A DNA stretch of 25,000 nucleotides from positions 12,501 to 37,500 of the forward strand of contig WBZZ01002729.1 in assembly GCA_019918135.1 (NCBI GenBank). The letters run 5' to 3'. Shown one piece after another: positions 9,210 to 17,861 of this stretch. Both the position numbers and the translations under genes were made by a program. Each line of letters starts with the position of its first letter. Position 1 is the first letter of the stretch. The notes beneath the pieces are model-generated. The model ran no database searches, was not told the origin of the DNA, and saw only the letters and a program-made list of their open reading frames with translations. The stretch comes from Paulinella micropora. Taxonomy: Eukaryota; Cercozoa; Imbricatea; Euglyphida; Paulinellidae.

Positions 9210-9724
9210 AGGTCGCGCACACGATCCGTCACCTGAAAACGCACACGAACCTGTTCGCGCGCGGCCGGTGGAAGCGGCGCAAAGTGCAGAACGGCGAGCT
9301 GTTCGGCTTGCACAAGTTCCTGAACGCTACTTTTAATTACAGCACCAAGTCGCTGCCGCGCCTCATCAACACCGTGTCGCGCAAGAGCAAGCACATCTGC
9401 TTCACCTGCACCCAAAAGAAGGCGGTCGAGGGCTACTGTGGCACCTGTTTCGTGTTCCACCACCGCGACCGGGTGATCGCGCCTTTTGCCGCGTGCAGGC
9501 GCATGAGACGCACGTCTTTCCCCGTGCCAAGGACGACACGAGACTCCATTGTGGCGTTAGCCTACGTACCGGCCTACCGCTTCCGGCTGGCGTACGAGGA
9601 CACGGGCTGGCCCGTGCTGCAAAAAGACAAGTGGACCAGTTATTTATGGCTGACGGGAGCCGAAGAGACAGCCGCCCGGTTCAAGCCCCGGTTCAACCGG
9701 GAGCTGTACATTACGGATTTTTAA
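9159..9724 (+). CDS. Zinc-cluster protein with F-box-like N-terminus, one frameshift
   Basis: The start at 9159 follows a TATATATA box. The N-terminus MILAALPADLLVEALS resembles the first helices of an F-box. Near 9205 the frame shifts into VEVAHTIRHLKTHTNLFARG and then stays open to the TAA at 9722-9724. The middle has a four-Cys cluster CFTC-x9-CGTC followed by FVFHH (about 9400-9462), typical of a small zinc-binding module. The C-terminal part is Arg- and aromatic-rich. F-box-type proteins in large DNA viruses usually feed host ubiquitin ligases, but the short match makes that a weak inference. Its last 14 bases overlap the end of the convergent gene. Function unknown. Confidence 0.5.
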
Positions 9725-10304
9725 ATCTTCTTGATTTTAAATTTTTAAAAAAATGCTCTGGGAAGCTATCAAGTTCATTTTCTTTTTCCCCGTCCTGCTC
9801 GTAAGCCAGAACAGGGGTCAGGAGTTTGAAAGGAGGCACTGCCTCTTCTTCGGCGTCAACTGTACTAACTGTCTCGTCCAGAGCAGGCTGGAACGCGCTT
9901 GTTGTGTCGACGTCTGGAGCGAACTGTCCAAGAACTGCAAGTCCGTCGCGGTCGCCCTCGAGATAGCTCAAGGCAGTGGCGACGCTTGGTTTAAGGGGCT
10001 TGTCACTGACCCTGGCCTGTGTCCGCCGTGAGGGCCGTACGTTCCAGTCCGACGCAAACTGGCCCATGACCTCCACGGCTATTTCGGGCGCGCAGACCCA
10101 CGTGCCACAGCGCTGGCCGCGCTGTTTCGGGAATTTGAATCTCGAAATGTGACCGTTGGTTAGCCGGTAGGGGTGTAGCTGGAGGTGCCTGCGAATTCGT
10201 TCCGCGCAACGGCTAGGAGTCAAAAAAGGAAACGTTTTCCCGGCAAAATCAACGAGCGAAATTTTCCCGTCAGGTGCCATTCGGCACGGTTTGTCGCTGC
10301 TCAT
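9711..10304 (-). CDS. Possible KilA-N-like DNA-binding protein
   Basis: An intact frame of 197 residues from the ATG at 10304 (MSSDKPCRMAPDGKISLVDF); a longer open frame upstream lacks a better start. The N-terminal half holds a compact basic domain with FLTPSRCAERIRRHL, RFKFPKQRGQRCGTWV and CAPEIAVEVMGQFASDW. The Gly-Thr-Trp-Val followed by a helix resembles the KilA-N / BRO-N style of viral DNA-binding domains, but the match is loose. The C-terminal half is acidic and disordered in character (DETVSTVDAEEEAV) and ends basic. It lies between the zinc-cluster gene and the recombinase. It might regulate transcription or bind viral DNA. One of the few undisrupted viral genes here. Confidence 0.5.
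   Translation of the reverse strand: MSSDKPCRMAPDGKISLVDFAGKTFPFLTPSRCAERIRRHLQLHPYRLTNGHISRFKFPKQRGQRCGTWVCAPEIAVEVMGQFASDWNVRPSRRTQARVSDKPLKPSVATALSYLEGDRDGLAVLGQFAPDVDTTSAFQPALDETVSTVDAEEEAVPPFKLLTPVLAYEQDGEKENELDSFPEHFFKNLKSRRFKNP
9720..9741. terminator. AT-rich hairpin at convergent gene ends
   Basis: AAATC-ttctt-GATTT stem-loop, extended by further T/A pairs with one bulged T, placed at the point where the genes ending at 9724 (plus) and 9711 (minus) meet. A shared 3'-end signal is a reasonable but unproven reading. Confidence 0.35.
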
Positions 10305-10369
10305 CTTAACCGCAATTAGCGGCACGGCAAAAAATTGCAAGGGATTCGACCTTGCTTGCTTTTTCACTT

Positions 10370-10391
10370 TCTGACTTCAATAAAAGTCAGA
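10370..10391. terminator. Perfect 8-bp hairpin with AATAA loop
   Basis: TCTGACTT / AAGTCAGA around the loop caataa, in the spacer downstream of the recombinase stop (10516) and upstream of the gene starting at 10304. Hairpins in this position mark transcript ends in some giant viruses; function not shown here. Confidence 0.4.
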
Positions 10392-10515
10392 TTATGAGCT
10401 TTTGGTTCTTGAATCTCTTAGCACAATTGTGTAAACCGCGTGATCTGAGCGGCTGGTGTAGGATCGGCCGTATCAAGGGCCGTAGCGGCATGACTGGCGA
10501 AACGGTAAGAGGCTT

Positions 10516-12324
10516 TCACGGGAAAATAGAATCGACAGTCCCGCGCCAAAAACCGGGCCGGCGCAGTTCTGCGGCATGGTGTTGCAAATTTGCCGCGAAA
10601 AATTCCACGGCTTGACGGCGTAACCGTTCGGCTCTGGTCTCGCGGGGCAGCTGCGTGAGCCTAGGCGGGATTACGCATTTCAGGTCACCCAGGACCCGTG
10701 AATAGTCCGAGGCCAGCCTTTCGCCCTGTTGCACAATGGCCTGCACAATCTTGAGCAAGTCCGGCTCGTGCAGTGAGGGCACTGCCTTGCTCATCACTTT
10801 CACCTTGTCATAAAACATCTGCGTCTTGCCGATCCCTTCTTCTTTGTTTTCGTACTCGAGCGTGCCCCAAAACCCGGCTGAAAAAAACCGGCCGGGCCAC
10901 GAGCGACTGGTTGCCGTAAAGTTCCCAGGCCACGTTGGCGTAGATGGCTCGCAGCAGGTGCGGGTAGATTCTCAGCACCCCGGCCGATGAGGCCGTGGGT
11001 AAGGCGATGGGCTTCCCGACATAGATAGAGTCCTGGTAATCGCTTTGCTCGTCCGGGTCCCTCCGGGGGTCCGCTCCTTTCTTCGCTGCCCGGTGTTGCA
11101 AGACTTGCTTTTTGCGGCCAATCTCCGTGAAAGTTATATACTGGTCGTCCTCCACTGGCAAGAACTCGCTGAACTTCCACAGCTCTGCCATGCGACACCC
11201 GAGGATAGACAGCAGCAGAAAGGACTGCAGGGCCCACAACGGGTGTCTCTCAAAGGGGCAGTCGTTGGTGCGCTTGGCTTCCGGGTCCTCAAAACAATCT
11301 GCCTCCGCGAGCATGGCTCGGTAGAGCTCGTCCAAGAACGCGCACCAGGGGTCCAAGTAGAGCACGTGCCTGCTCTTGAGGTTGGCCATGGTCGCTTTGC
11401 TGGTCTGTAGGGCCCCCCTGGCGTTCACGTCCCTGTCACGGAAGTAGCTGCTTCCTTCCGTGAACCACTTGCGCACAAAGTCTTCTCCCCAGACGCAGCG
11501 CGAGGGCTGTTTAGATTTGTCTTGTATCTCTTTCACCGAGGCCGGATCAGCCACTCGACTACAAAGTCCGTGTAGTCTCTGCTGCGTGAACTCAGCCCTG
11601 GTCTGGCCGCGTCTACCATGTCGTTGATGAACGGCAGAAACTGCTCCACATCTCGCCGCAGCCTCAGCAGAGTCGCACAGAAGGCCAGCAGGCACGTAGG
11701 GAAAGGCCCTTCTGTCTTGGTCACGATCGATTTGATCCACCTGTCTTCGTCGCCGAACAGGACCTTGCGCAGCGTGGTGGTCTTGCGGCCTACCACGTCG
11801 GCGGAGCTGGCAGGGAAAAGCAGGCCACCGCCCTCTTTCTCTACAATGATAAAGTTCAACTCCGAGGCCTTGTTTCTCTTGAGCAGCTTTGTTTTGTCCA
11901 AGCCGCTGTGCACGTACAACAGGTGTGCAAACTGGCGGTCGTCACTGTTTTCTTTGGTCATGAATTCCAACCAGCGACCCCGGCGTCCAGAGATGATCTT
12001 GGCAAGCACGGGCGAGGGCTCGTGCAGGGCCGGGTCCACGCCGCACGCACAAAGGTGCATGCGGTTGAGCACCTGGTCCCGGTAACTGTCCCGCAGCTCG
12101 GCGAGGCTGGCCACGAAATTGTCCCGCAAGTCTACCCATTCCGCTGCGTTCATCTTGGTCTTGGCAGTCGTTCCGGCCAGACCGGCACCGGCTTCTGGCC
12201 CGCGCGTATCTCCTCGAGCGTGGTGTTGTTAAAAGCGTCGATCACCTCCTGGGGCGGCCTGGGGTCAATTGTCACGACCGGACGGTGGTTGGGCTCAGCG
12301 CCAAGCCGGCCACTCGCTGCCCAT
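10516..12324 (-). pseudogene. Tyrosine recombinase resembling a telomere resolvase (protelomerase)
   Basis: Protelomerases cut and rejoin palindromic DNA to make hairpin telomeres. The gene starts at the ATG at 12324 and ends at 10516, about 600 codons, close to the long phage enzymes. It has frameshifts near 12318, 12170, 11560 and between 10862 and 10830. Motifs, in order: box I LLLSILGCRMAELWKFSEF (Arg near 11195); a Lys-rich strand TEIGRKKQVLQHRAAKK (possible catalytic Lys); box II YPHLLRAIYANVAWELYG (about 10925-10966); VFFSRVLGH (His at 10862-10864); then in the next frame QMFYDKVKV, with Tyr at 10810-10812. This R-K-HxxR-H-Y order is the tyrosine recombinase set, and HLLRAIYA plus FYDKVKV lean toward protelomerases over integrases. 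The long N-terminal part has no clear match. Alternatives: a phage-type integrase or Crypton-like recombinase. The disruption suggests it is inactive here. Confidence 0.55.
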
Positions 12325-12521
12325 TTTGCAATCTTCTTTTTTTAATGACTATAGGGTACAAGATTTGTTTTTTCAGCAATAACCACAACACCCGCGGCCA
12401 GCATCTTTCTCTTTTTTTTCTTTTTATTTTTCTTCTTGGCGTGCGGGCCAGACAAAAGATGGCTCGCGAGCGGGCGCGCGAGGCCGCTGCCGTTCAGTGA
12501 ACCAGCCAAGGCAATGAAAGG
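12325..12521. other. Spacer between recombinase and VLTF3 genes
   Basis: T-rich spacer containing poly-T/A tracts and one very short minus-strand frame (about 12343-12405, starting MLAAGVVVIAEK) that I do not regard as a supported gene. It probably holds the 3' end of the VLTF3-like gene and the promoter of the recombinase gene. Confidence 0.5.
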
Positions 12522-13189
12522 CTAGCCCTGTTCTTCGCACACGAGCGCGAACATGGCGCTTTGGCGGTGGCGCGACTCGGCTTGTTTCAGTTCTGGCACT
12601 TGTGCCGCTAGCTCTTCTTCGTCCATCAACAGCAGGAAAGCCCTCAGCAACGTCTGATAATTGACAAAACACCGTCGAGCCCACGCGTACCTCTCTCTCA
12701 GCTTCTTTAGCACTCGGGGCCAGCAGGCGTCGACCTTTTTGAAGAGGCGTTCCAGCTCCGCGAGCGTCTCTTTGCTCGGCTCGCGCCGGCTCCGGCCATA
12801 GCCTAACAGGTGGCACAGTTGGCTGGCTCGGTCGGTAGTCAGAGGGCCTAGCTTCTCCCTGCGCCAGATGTACGCGAGGCGAGCAGGCGTCGGGTTCTGT
12901 GCCGCCACTTGTGGGTCAGGCGCCGGGCCTATGCTAACAAGGCCGGGCTGACACACGACGCAGATTGATTCACACCTCGAAGGTTGAAGGTCTCTCGTAT
13001 TATCTAACGAAAGCGGCTCAGGCGAGTGTAACCGGCATGTCTGGGAGCGTGTTGCTCTCTTACCATCTGTCCGTTCACTAGCCAGCATTGTGACGTGTAC
13101 AGCTCGTGCTCTGTCTTGACCAGGCCACACTTGGAGCAGTACGTACCTGTGGTTGCTAAGCTAAAGGTCAAGTTGTGTTCGCAGGACAT
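12522..13189 (-). CDS. VLTF3-like late transcription factor, one intron
   Basis: VLTF3 homologues are late transcription factors conserved in nucleocytoplasmic large DNA viruses. Exon 1 (13189-13064) starts MSCEHNLTFSLATTGTYCSKC, half of a zinc ribbon. A 47-nt intron with a consensus GTAAGA donor follows. Exon 2 (13016-12522) supplies ESICVVCQ, the other CxxC, then a helical region. Its C-terminal block YAWARRCFVNYQTLLRAFLL, followed by VPELKQAE, matches the VLTF3 C-terminal pattern of basic residues, FxNY and a Leu-rich helix. The start lies two bases from the divergent VLTF2-like ATG at 13192, so both genes share a promoter region. Without splicing, the two CxxC pairs are in different frames. 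Otherwise the gene is intact, about 206 residues. TFIIB-like origin is the main alternative. Confidence 0.6.
13017..13063 (-). other. Intron (47 nt) in VLTF3-like gene
   Basis: 5' site CAGATG|GTAAGAG and 3' site GCCTGAG|CCG, phase 0 on both sides. An alternative acceptor 13 nt further on (TCGTTAG, 60 nt) looks better as a splice site but breaks the frame. Splicing reunites two CxxC halves of a zinc ribbon. Confidence 0.5.
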
Positions 13190-13191
13190 AT

Positions 13192-13779
13192 ATGAAAAGT
13201 GACTGGCCAGCAGAAAAAACTTACAGATCACAAATGTGGACGTTTAAGATTCGAGATTTGAAACAACAACGAAGATCAGAAAAGGCAGAAAAGCGCCCAG
13301 AAAGGATGGAGGGCACCGAATCTTACAAGGGCAAGTGTCTGCACTGTTCCTACGGCTGTGCAAGGGACGACGGCAAATGGTACGGACTGCCGATAGCACA
13401 CGCGGACGAAGAATTGTTCGTCTGGGGTCACTTTTGCTCTATGCGATGTGCAGCAAAATTTGCTGAATATGGTATAGCCGAGACGCTGCGTTCGCGTTCA
13501 ATGGACCTGCTGCACTCGTTCCTCAGAGTCAATCTACACAAGCAGCTAGTGCAGCCGGCACCGCCACGCCACGAGCTAGTAGACTATGGCGGACCGCTAG
13601 ACATCTCGGCTTTCAGGGCCGTGGGACGGGTAGTCAATTGGTACGTGCCAGTGCACAGAAAAGAAACACAAAAGAATTTTATTAGCAAGCTCGCCGGCCG
13701 CAAGTACACGTTAAGGAGGCTTAAGCGCCTGCCTGGGATTCGTCTCTCTTCCTCTTCGAGTTCTTCTTCTTGCGTTTAA
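13192..13779 (+). CDS. VLTF2-like late transcription factor (A1L family type)
   Basis: An intact frame of up to 195 residues. The ATG at 13192 is the longest start; ATGs at 13234 (MWTFKIRDLK) and 13306 (MEGTESYKG) are alternatives. The core has CLHCSYGC, GKWYGLPIAHADEELFVWG and FCSMRCAAKFAEYG (about 13336-13474). The CxxC ... G-x-P-I ... V-x-G-x-FCS-x2-C pattern is that of the viral late transcription factor 2 / MYM-type zinc module in nucleocytoplasmic large DNA viruses. The N-terminus is Lys/Arg/Gln-rich and the C-terminus basic. The final Ser run overlaps, in antisense, the Lys-rich tail of the clamp gene. It is divergent from the VLTF3-like gene. Confidence 0.65.
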   Translation: MKSDWPAEKTYRSQMWTFKIRDLKQQRRSEKAEKRPERMEGTESYKGKCLHCSYGCARDDGKWYGLPIAHADEELFVWGHFCSMRCAAKFAEYGIAETLRSRSMDLLHSFLRVNLHKQLVQPAPPRHELVDYGGPLDISAFRAVGRVVNWYVPVHRKETQKNFISKLAGRKYTLRRLKRLPGIRLSSSSSSSSCV

Positions 13780-14686
13780 CCACCTTGCGCTGTTCATCCT
13801 CCTCGGCGGTGCTGTCGGTGGTCAAGGCGAGCGGTGCCAGCGCGGGCAAAGGGGGCGGTGATTCGGCGTCGGCCAGGATAGTCGGGCCGCCGTCCCGCTT
13901 GAAGACGAGGTGCAGCACATTCGGCGCAGCGCCGACCAGCACCCTGCCAGTCTTTTTCTCCTGGAAAGCGCATGATTTGAGTATCTTCTTGAGGACTTCC
14001 AGGGCGTAGACACACTCGCCGGCTTCGGTAGGCGGGTGTGACAGGTCCGAGCGCAGCAGCGAGTCCTTGTCCTCCGCGAGCAGGGCGATGCCACCAAGCG
14101 AAGTGCGCGCCAGCCGACTTGCGTGCACCGCCCGCAGCGAGGATTCGATACAGAGCCTGTCTCCTTCCACAAACAGACGGCAGTGCAAATTGGATTTGGA
14201 ATGATGCCTGATCACGGCATTCAGGGCGGGTCCGCTGACTTCGACGAGTCGGTCGACGTTGGTCCACTCGGTAGTCGGCAGGAAGGCCGCCTCCTGGGAC
14301 ACGAGCAGCGAGGTCAGGTCGCTGTAGTGCTCGAACGATTTGGCCTCGTTGTAAAATTTGACACACAGCTTGTTGTCGACCGCGACTGATAGTTCCAAGA
14401 CCATGCCATCGCGGAAAGTAGAAAGCCAACAGCTCATCTCCTTGAGATCAACGCTGAACACGCACTTGGGGAACATCAGGTTGACATAGTCGCCATCGGC
14501 GCCTGAAAAGGGCACCACGAACTGTCCAACCAGCCCATCGGCCGCGCTGCAGAGCACGAGCTTGTCGACCGTAGCCTCGATCCTCGCCTCCAGCAACAGC
14601 GGCGACAGCGAGTCGAGCGCCCGTCTGAACGCTATTCCGTGCGACTTGGACCTCCAGAGAAAACGAGTCATCATTTTTTGAGACAT
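13721..14686 (-). CDS. PCNA-like sliding clamp (DNA polymerase processivity factor)
   Basis: An intact frame; the ATG at 14686 (MSQKMMTRFLWRSK) is preferred, giving 321 residues, longer than the usual about 260. The PCNA-type features are an N-terminal helix AFRRALDSLSPLLLEARIEA followed by alternating strands (KLVLCSAADGLVGQFVVPFS), a middle SVDLKEMSCWLSTF segment, and a C-terminal half with YALEVLKKILKSCA and NVLHLVFKRDGG, as expected for two repeated clamp domains. A C-terminal extension of about 50 residues is disordered and ends in a strongly basic tail (KRKKKNSKRKRDE), a plausible nuclear-localisation signal. Clamps encircle DNA and tether the polymerase. The level of match is moderate, so a divergent viral processivity factor is the safest wording. 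It shares a spacer with the divergent gene at 14812. Confidence 0.6.
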   Translation of the reverse strand: MSQKMMTRFLWRSKSHGIAFRRALDSLSPLLLEARIEATVDKLVLCSAADGLVGQFVVPFSGADGDYVNLMFPKCVFSVDLKEMSCWLSTFRDGMVLELSVAVDNKLCVKFYNEAKSFEHYSDLTSLLVSQEAAFLPTTEWTNVDRLVEVSGPALNAVIRHHSKSNLHCRLFVEGDRLCIESSLRAVHASRLARTSLGGIALLAEDKDSLLRSDLSHPPTEAGECVYALEVLKKILKSCAFQEKKTGRVLVGAAPNVLHLVFKRDGGPTILADAESPPPLPALAPLALTTDSTAEEDEQRKVVKRKKKNSKRKRDESQAGA

Positions 14687-14811
14687 TGTTTCTTTTGCCA
14701 CTTTTTGTCCTTTTAATGTAAACTTTTAAATTGCGAGATTCGGGATTCAAGATTTAAAAGCTGAAAAGGAAAACCCGTTCTGGCAAAAATGAAAAAGAGC
14801 CACAAATCGAA
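14687..14811. promoter_or_regulatory. Divergent promoter spacer with GATTC-AGATTT motifs
   Basis: A 125-bp AT-rich spacer between the starts of the clamp gene and the gene at 14812. It holds gagattcgggattcaagatttaaaag, and an AATTTAAAAG-type box occurs near the clamp start. A similar string, gattcgagatttgaaa, lies between the VLTF3-like and VLTF2-like start region at about 13250. The shared AGATTC/GATTT words may be a viral promoter element; this rests on a few occurrences only. Confidence 0.3.
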
Positions 14812-15547
14812 ATGTCTATCGTCACCGACAACAATCAAGTCAAGGCCTTTGATCCGGCGGCCGACCCGAAGAAGCTGCACCTGTCGGAACCAAGGAGTGC
14901 GTACGGAAGCATCTTTGCGAACTTATGCTACGACAAAAAGAGCCTGACGATGGTTCTGCCCGCCATGCAGCTTGCCTGGGACCCAAGCACGTACGACCAA
15001 GGCAACAAGGCGGCCAAGACCACCATCGACCTCGACTTCAAGCACGCGCGAGAATACGGCGCGGTGCTGCAGGCCTACCAGGTGATACGAGCAATCGATG
15101 ATCGTGTTGCCGAGCTCGTGGTTGAGAACCGCGATAAAATTGTCCCGACGATGAAGCGAGCGGGCGTTATGGCGAGAAGCGACGAGCAAGTCAAGTGCTG
15201 CTACCAGCCCTGCACACGGCTGCGCACTTCGCAGAAATTGGATCGGGCCTGGGCACCGCGCCTGACCGCCACTGTCACGGGCGCCCGGTTCTTGGGCGGG
15301 GCCGACACCGCCACGCTGCAAAAGGGAGATGTGGTGAAAACGGTGATTCAAGCTACTGCGCTGTGTTCTAAGGGCGAAAAAAGTCACTCTGTCGTGGCGC
15401 GTGCTGCAAATTCGTAAGCAACACGAGGGCCTGGGCTACCCGGACCAAGACATATCAGAAAAAGAAGCGTTTGGCGTCTCACTTTCCGGAAAAGAGAACG
15501 GCGAGGGAGGCCATTTGGCCATGGACCTGACTGTAGATTTAGTTTAA
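14812..15547 (+). CDS. Unidentified viral protein, possibly single-strand DNA-binding, one frameshift
   Basis: Starts MSIVTDNNQVKAFDPAADPK and is open for about 190 codons. At an A6 run near 15375 the frame shifts; the next frame continues VTLSWRVLQIRKQHEGLGYP and ends with the TAA at 15545-15547. The protein is mixed alpha/beta with a YGSIFANLCYDKKSLTMVLP block, a LAWDPSTYD segment, a helical stretch AIDDRVAELVVENRDK, and strands near GDVVKTVIQATALCSKGEK with a W. This fold pattern recalls small viral proteins of the single-strand-binding or DUF5871 type, but I have no firm match. It ends one base before the reductase gene ends on the other strand. The homopolymer position makes sequencing error a real option. 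Confidence 0.4.
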
Positions 15548-15554
15548 TTAAACT
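15541..15554. terminator. 14-bp perfect palindrome at tail-to-tail gene junction
   Basis: AGTTTAATTAAACT is a perfect palindrome spanning the two convergent stop codons (15545-15547 and 15548-15550). It could serve as a shared 3'-end signal; it is also simply how two TAA-ending frames meet. Confidence 0.4.
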
Positions 15555-17861
15555 GTACACATGACACACACATCACCGGTACACGATTGTCTAGCACTAG
15601 TGACCGCCTTGGTTCGAAGGTAATAGCATCCGGTCTTTAAGCCCGATTCCCAGGCAAAAAAATGAGACGAAGACAGCTTGCGCTCGGTCGCGTTGGCTAA
15701 GTAGACGTTGAGTGACTGCGACTGGCACACATAAGGACCACGCAGCGCAGAGAGTTGTAGTTGTGTCTTCATCTGCACTTCCCAGACGGTCTTGTACACT
15801 TGTTTTATGTCGTCCGGTATGGTTGCAATGTCCTGGACAGACCCGTCGTTACGTAACAACTGCTCTCTGACCGCGGAGGTCCAGAGCCCCCTGCTTTCGA
15901 GTGCTCTTACCAGATATCGATTAAGCAGTGTGTGTTCTCCTGCCAAAGTACGTCTGACCATAAGATTGCTAAAAATTGGCTCAAAAGATTCGTTGACTCC
16001 CAGTATTTGAGAGGTGCTAGCCGTGGGCATTAGTGCTACCAGTAAACTGTTACGTTGACCATGAGCCTTGACATCTGCCTTGAGCTTAAGCCATCTGTCA
16101 GTCGAGCGCTCTACGCCCCAGAGGTCCGGCTGCAGCCTGCCTTGCGAAGCTGGACTGCCCTTGAACTCCGGATAGCACCCCTTTTCTCTGGCCAATTCTA
16201 CGCTAGCAGACACGGCCGCGTAATAGATTTCGCGAGAGACTCGCTCATTCAAGACGGCTGCTTCGGGGCTCTAAAAGGAAACTCCCATGACCATGAAAAG
16301 GTCTGCCAGGCCGCAGATGCATATGCCGAGCCCGACGGGCCTGTGCTCCAAGTTCGACATTTTAGCCTCGGGGACGGGGTAAGTAGTGAGGTCGATGATC
16401 CGATCAAGATTTCGCACGGCAGCGCGCGTAACAGAGTGGAGGAGGCTGATGTCGACTTTCTTGTCCTCCGTGACGAGGCGGGGCAGGCACAGCGACGCGA
16501 GGTTACAGACGGCGGTCTCTTCGGGCGAGCTCACTTCCATGATCTCCGCGCACAGGTTCGAGTTCTTGACGGTGCCACAGTGCTGTTGATTACTTTTCGC
16601 GTTGGCGTGGTCCCGGAAGATCAAGTAGGGGGTGCCTGTCTCGATTTGCGATTTGAGGATGGCAGACCACAGGTGCCGGGCTTTCACCTTTTGGCCCTGC
16701 TGTGTTTTCTCTGCGTGGGTGTAGCGAGACTCCCAGAACTTGCCACAGCACTCGTCTAGTCCCGACACCTCGGTCGGACAAAACAGCGTCCAGTCACCGT
16801 CATCTCGCACTCGTTGCATGTAGAGATTTGGTATCATAAGCGCAGTGAACAAGTCACGCGCTCTCATTTCGGCTGCACCTGCATTCTGGCGCAGCTGCAA
16901 GAAATCGAAGATGTCCTTGTGCCACGGAGGCATGTACACAGCAAAGGCTCCTTTTCTACGCCCGGATTGATTGGCATAACGACTCGTTTCATTAAGAACG
17001 CGGCAGAGAGGCACGATCCCGTCGCTTTTGCCCCCCGTCCCGTGAATCTTGGATCCTGCCGCTCTCACATTTCCAGCGTACAGGCCTATGCCTCCCGCGT
17101 GTTTTGAAATGACCGCACAGTCTTTCACGGTTTCGAAGATCCCAGTGAGGCTATCTTCTCGAACTGGCAAAAGGAAACATGACGCCAGCTGCTGGTTCCG
17201 GCGCAGGCCAGCGTTGAACATAGTCAGCGAGGCATGGCTGTACAGGCCAGCACTTAAGAGATTGTAAGTCTCGTGGATCCTGCGCAAGACACTGTCTTCG
17301 CTTTCTTCCAGGCCGTGGTGCAGAGCCACCGCAATGCGCAATTTTATACAGATATTGCGGCGTCTCGCAAATCTTGTCGTCACTGTCTTTGAGGAGGTAG
17401 CCTTGCTTGAGCGTGGCTATGCCAAAAAAGTCGAAATTGAGGTCTCGTTCCTGTCTTTATCATTGCGTTCAGCGTGGCGGCGTGCTTGTCGACAAAGACC
17501 GAGAAGCTGGGCACCACCGACAGACGCAGACGGTCCATCGTGCCCTGGAACGTGGCAGGGCAAATTTTTTGGAGGTCGCTAGCAACGAGTCTGCCTCCAA
17601 GCATTGCATAATCGGGTGGTACGAGGACAGGCTGGCACAGCTCGATGCCGCAAGTCCATCCAACTCAGAAGTAGACATACCGGTTCGTAGGCCTGCAATA
17701 GTGACTTTGGCCACCTCGACCGCGTTGGCACCGGGCAGGTCACTCGAAAGGACCGAGATGCGCTGCAAAATCTTGTCGAAACACACAGGCTCATCGGAGC
17801 CATTTCTGCATTTAATCATTCGCGCGTGCTTACATTTGTAGGCACGAGAGAAAAAAATCAT
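15548..17861 (-). pseudogene. Ribonucleoside-diphosphate reductase large subunit (class I), disrupted
   Basis: Converts ribonucleotides to deoxyribonucleotides with a small-subunit partner that is not in this window. The start at 17861 overlaps the upstream stop (ATGA). The N-terminus reads MIKCRNGSDEPVCFDKI. Frameshifts occur near 17612, 17460, 17445 and 17350, and one in-frame TAG lies about 20 bases before 16252, within GVSF-stop-SPEAAVLNE. Key class I features are present: NAGLRRNQQLASCFLLPV with the first redox Cys; NSNLCAEIMEVSSP with the N-x-C-x-E active-site set (about 16538-16567); VCNLASLCLP with the second redox Cys; LMPTASTSQILGVNESFEP; GLKTGCYYLRTKA with the paired Tyr (about 15606-15641); and a C-terminal CVMC pair. 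Total length about 770 codons, normal for the family. The stop is a single-base change from a Lys-like codon. Viral origin is suggested by the neighbours. Confidence 0.85.

Noticed and set aside
10352..10615. Plus-strand frame of 87 codons starting near the hairpin
   Set aside because: Half overlaps the recombinase C-terminus in antisense; no recognisable motif, though a small gene starting at 10395 cannot be fully excluded.
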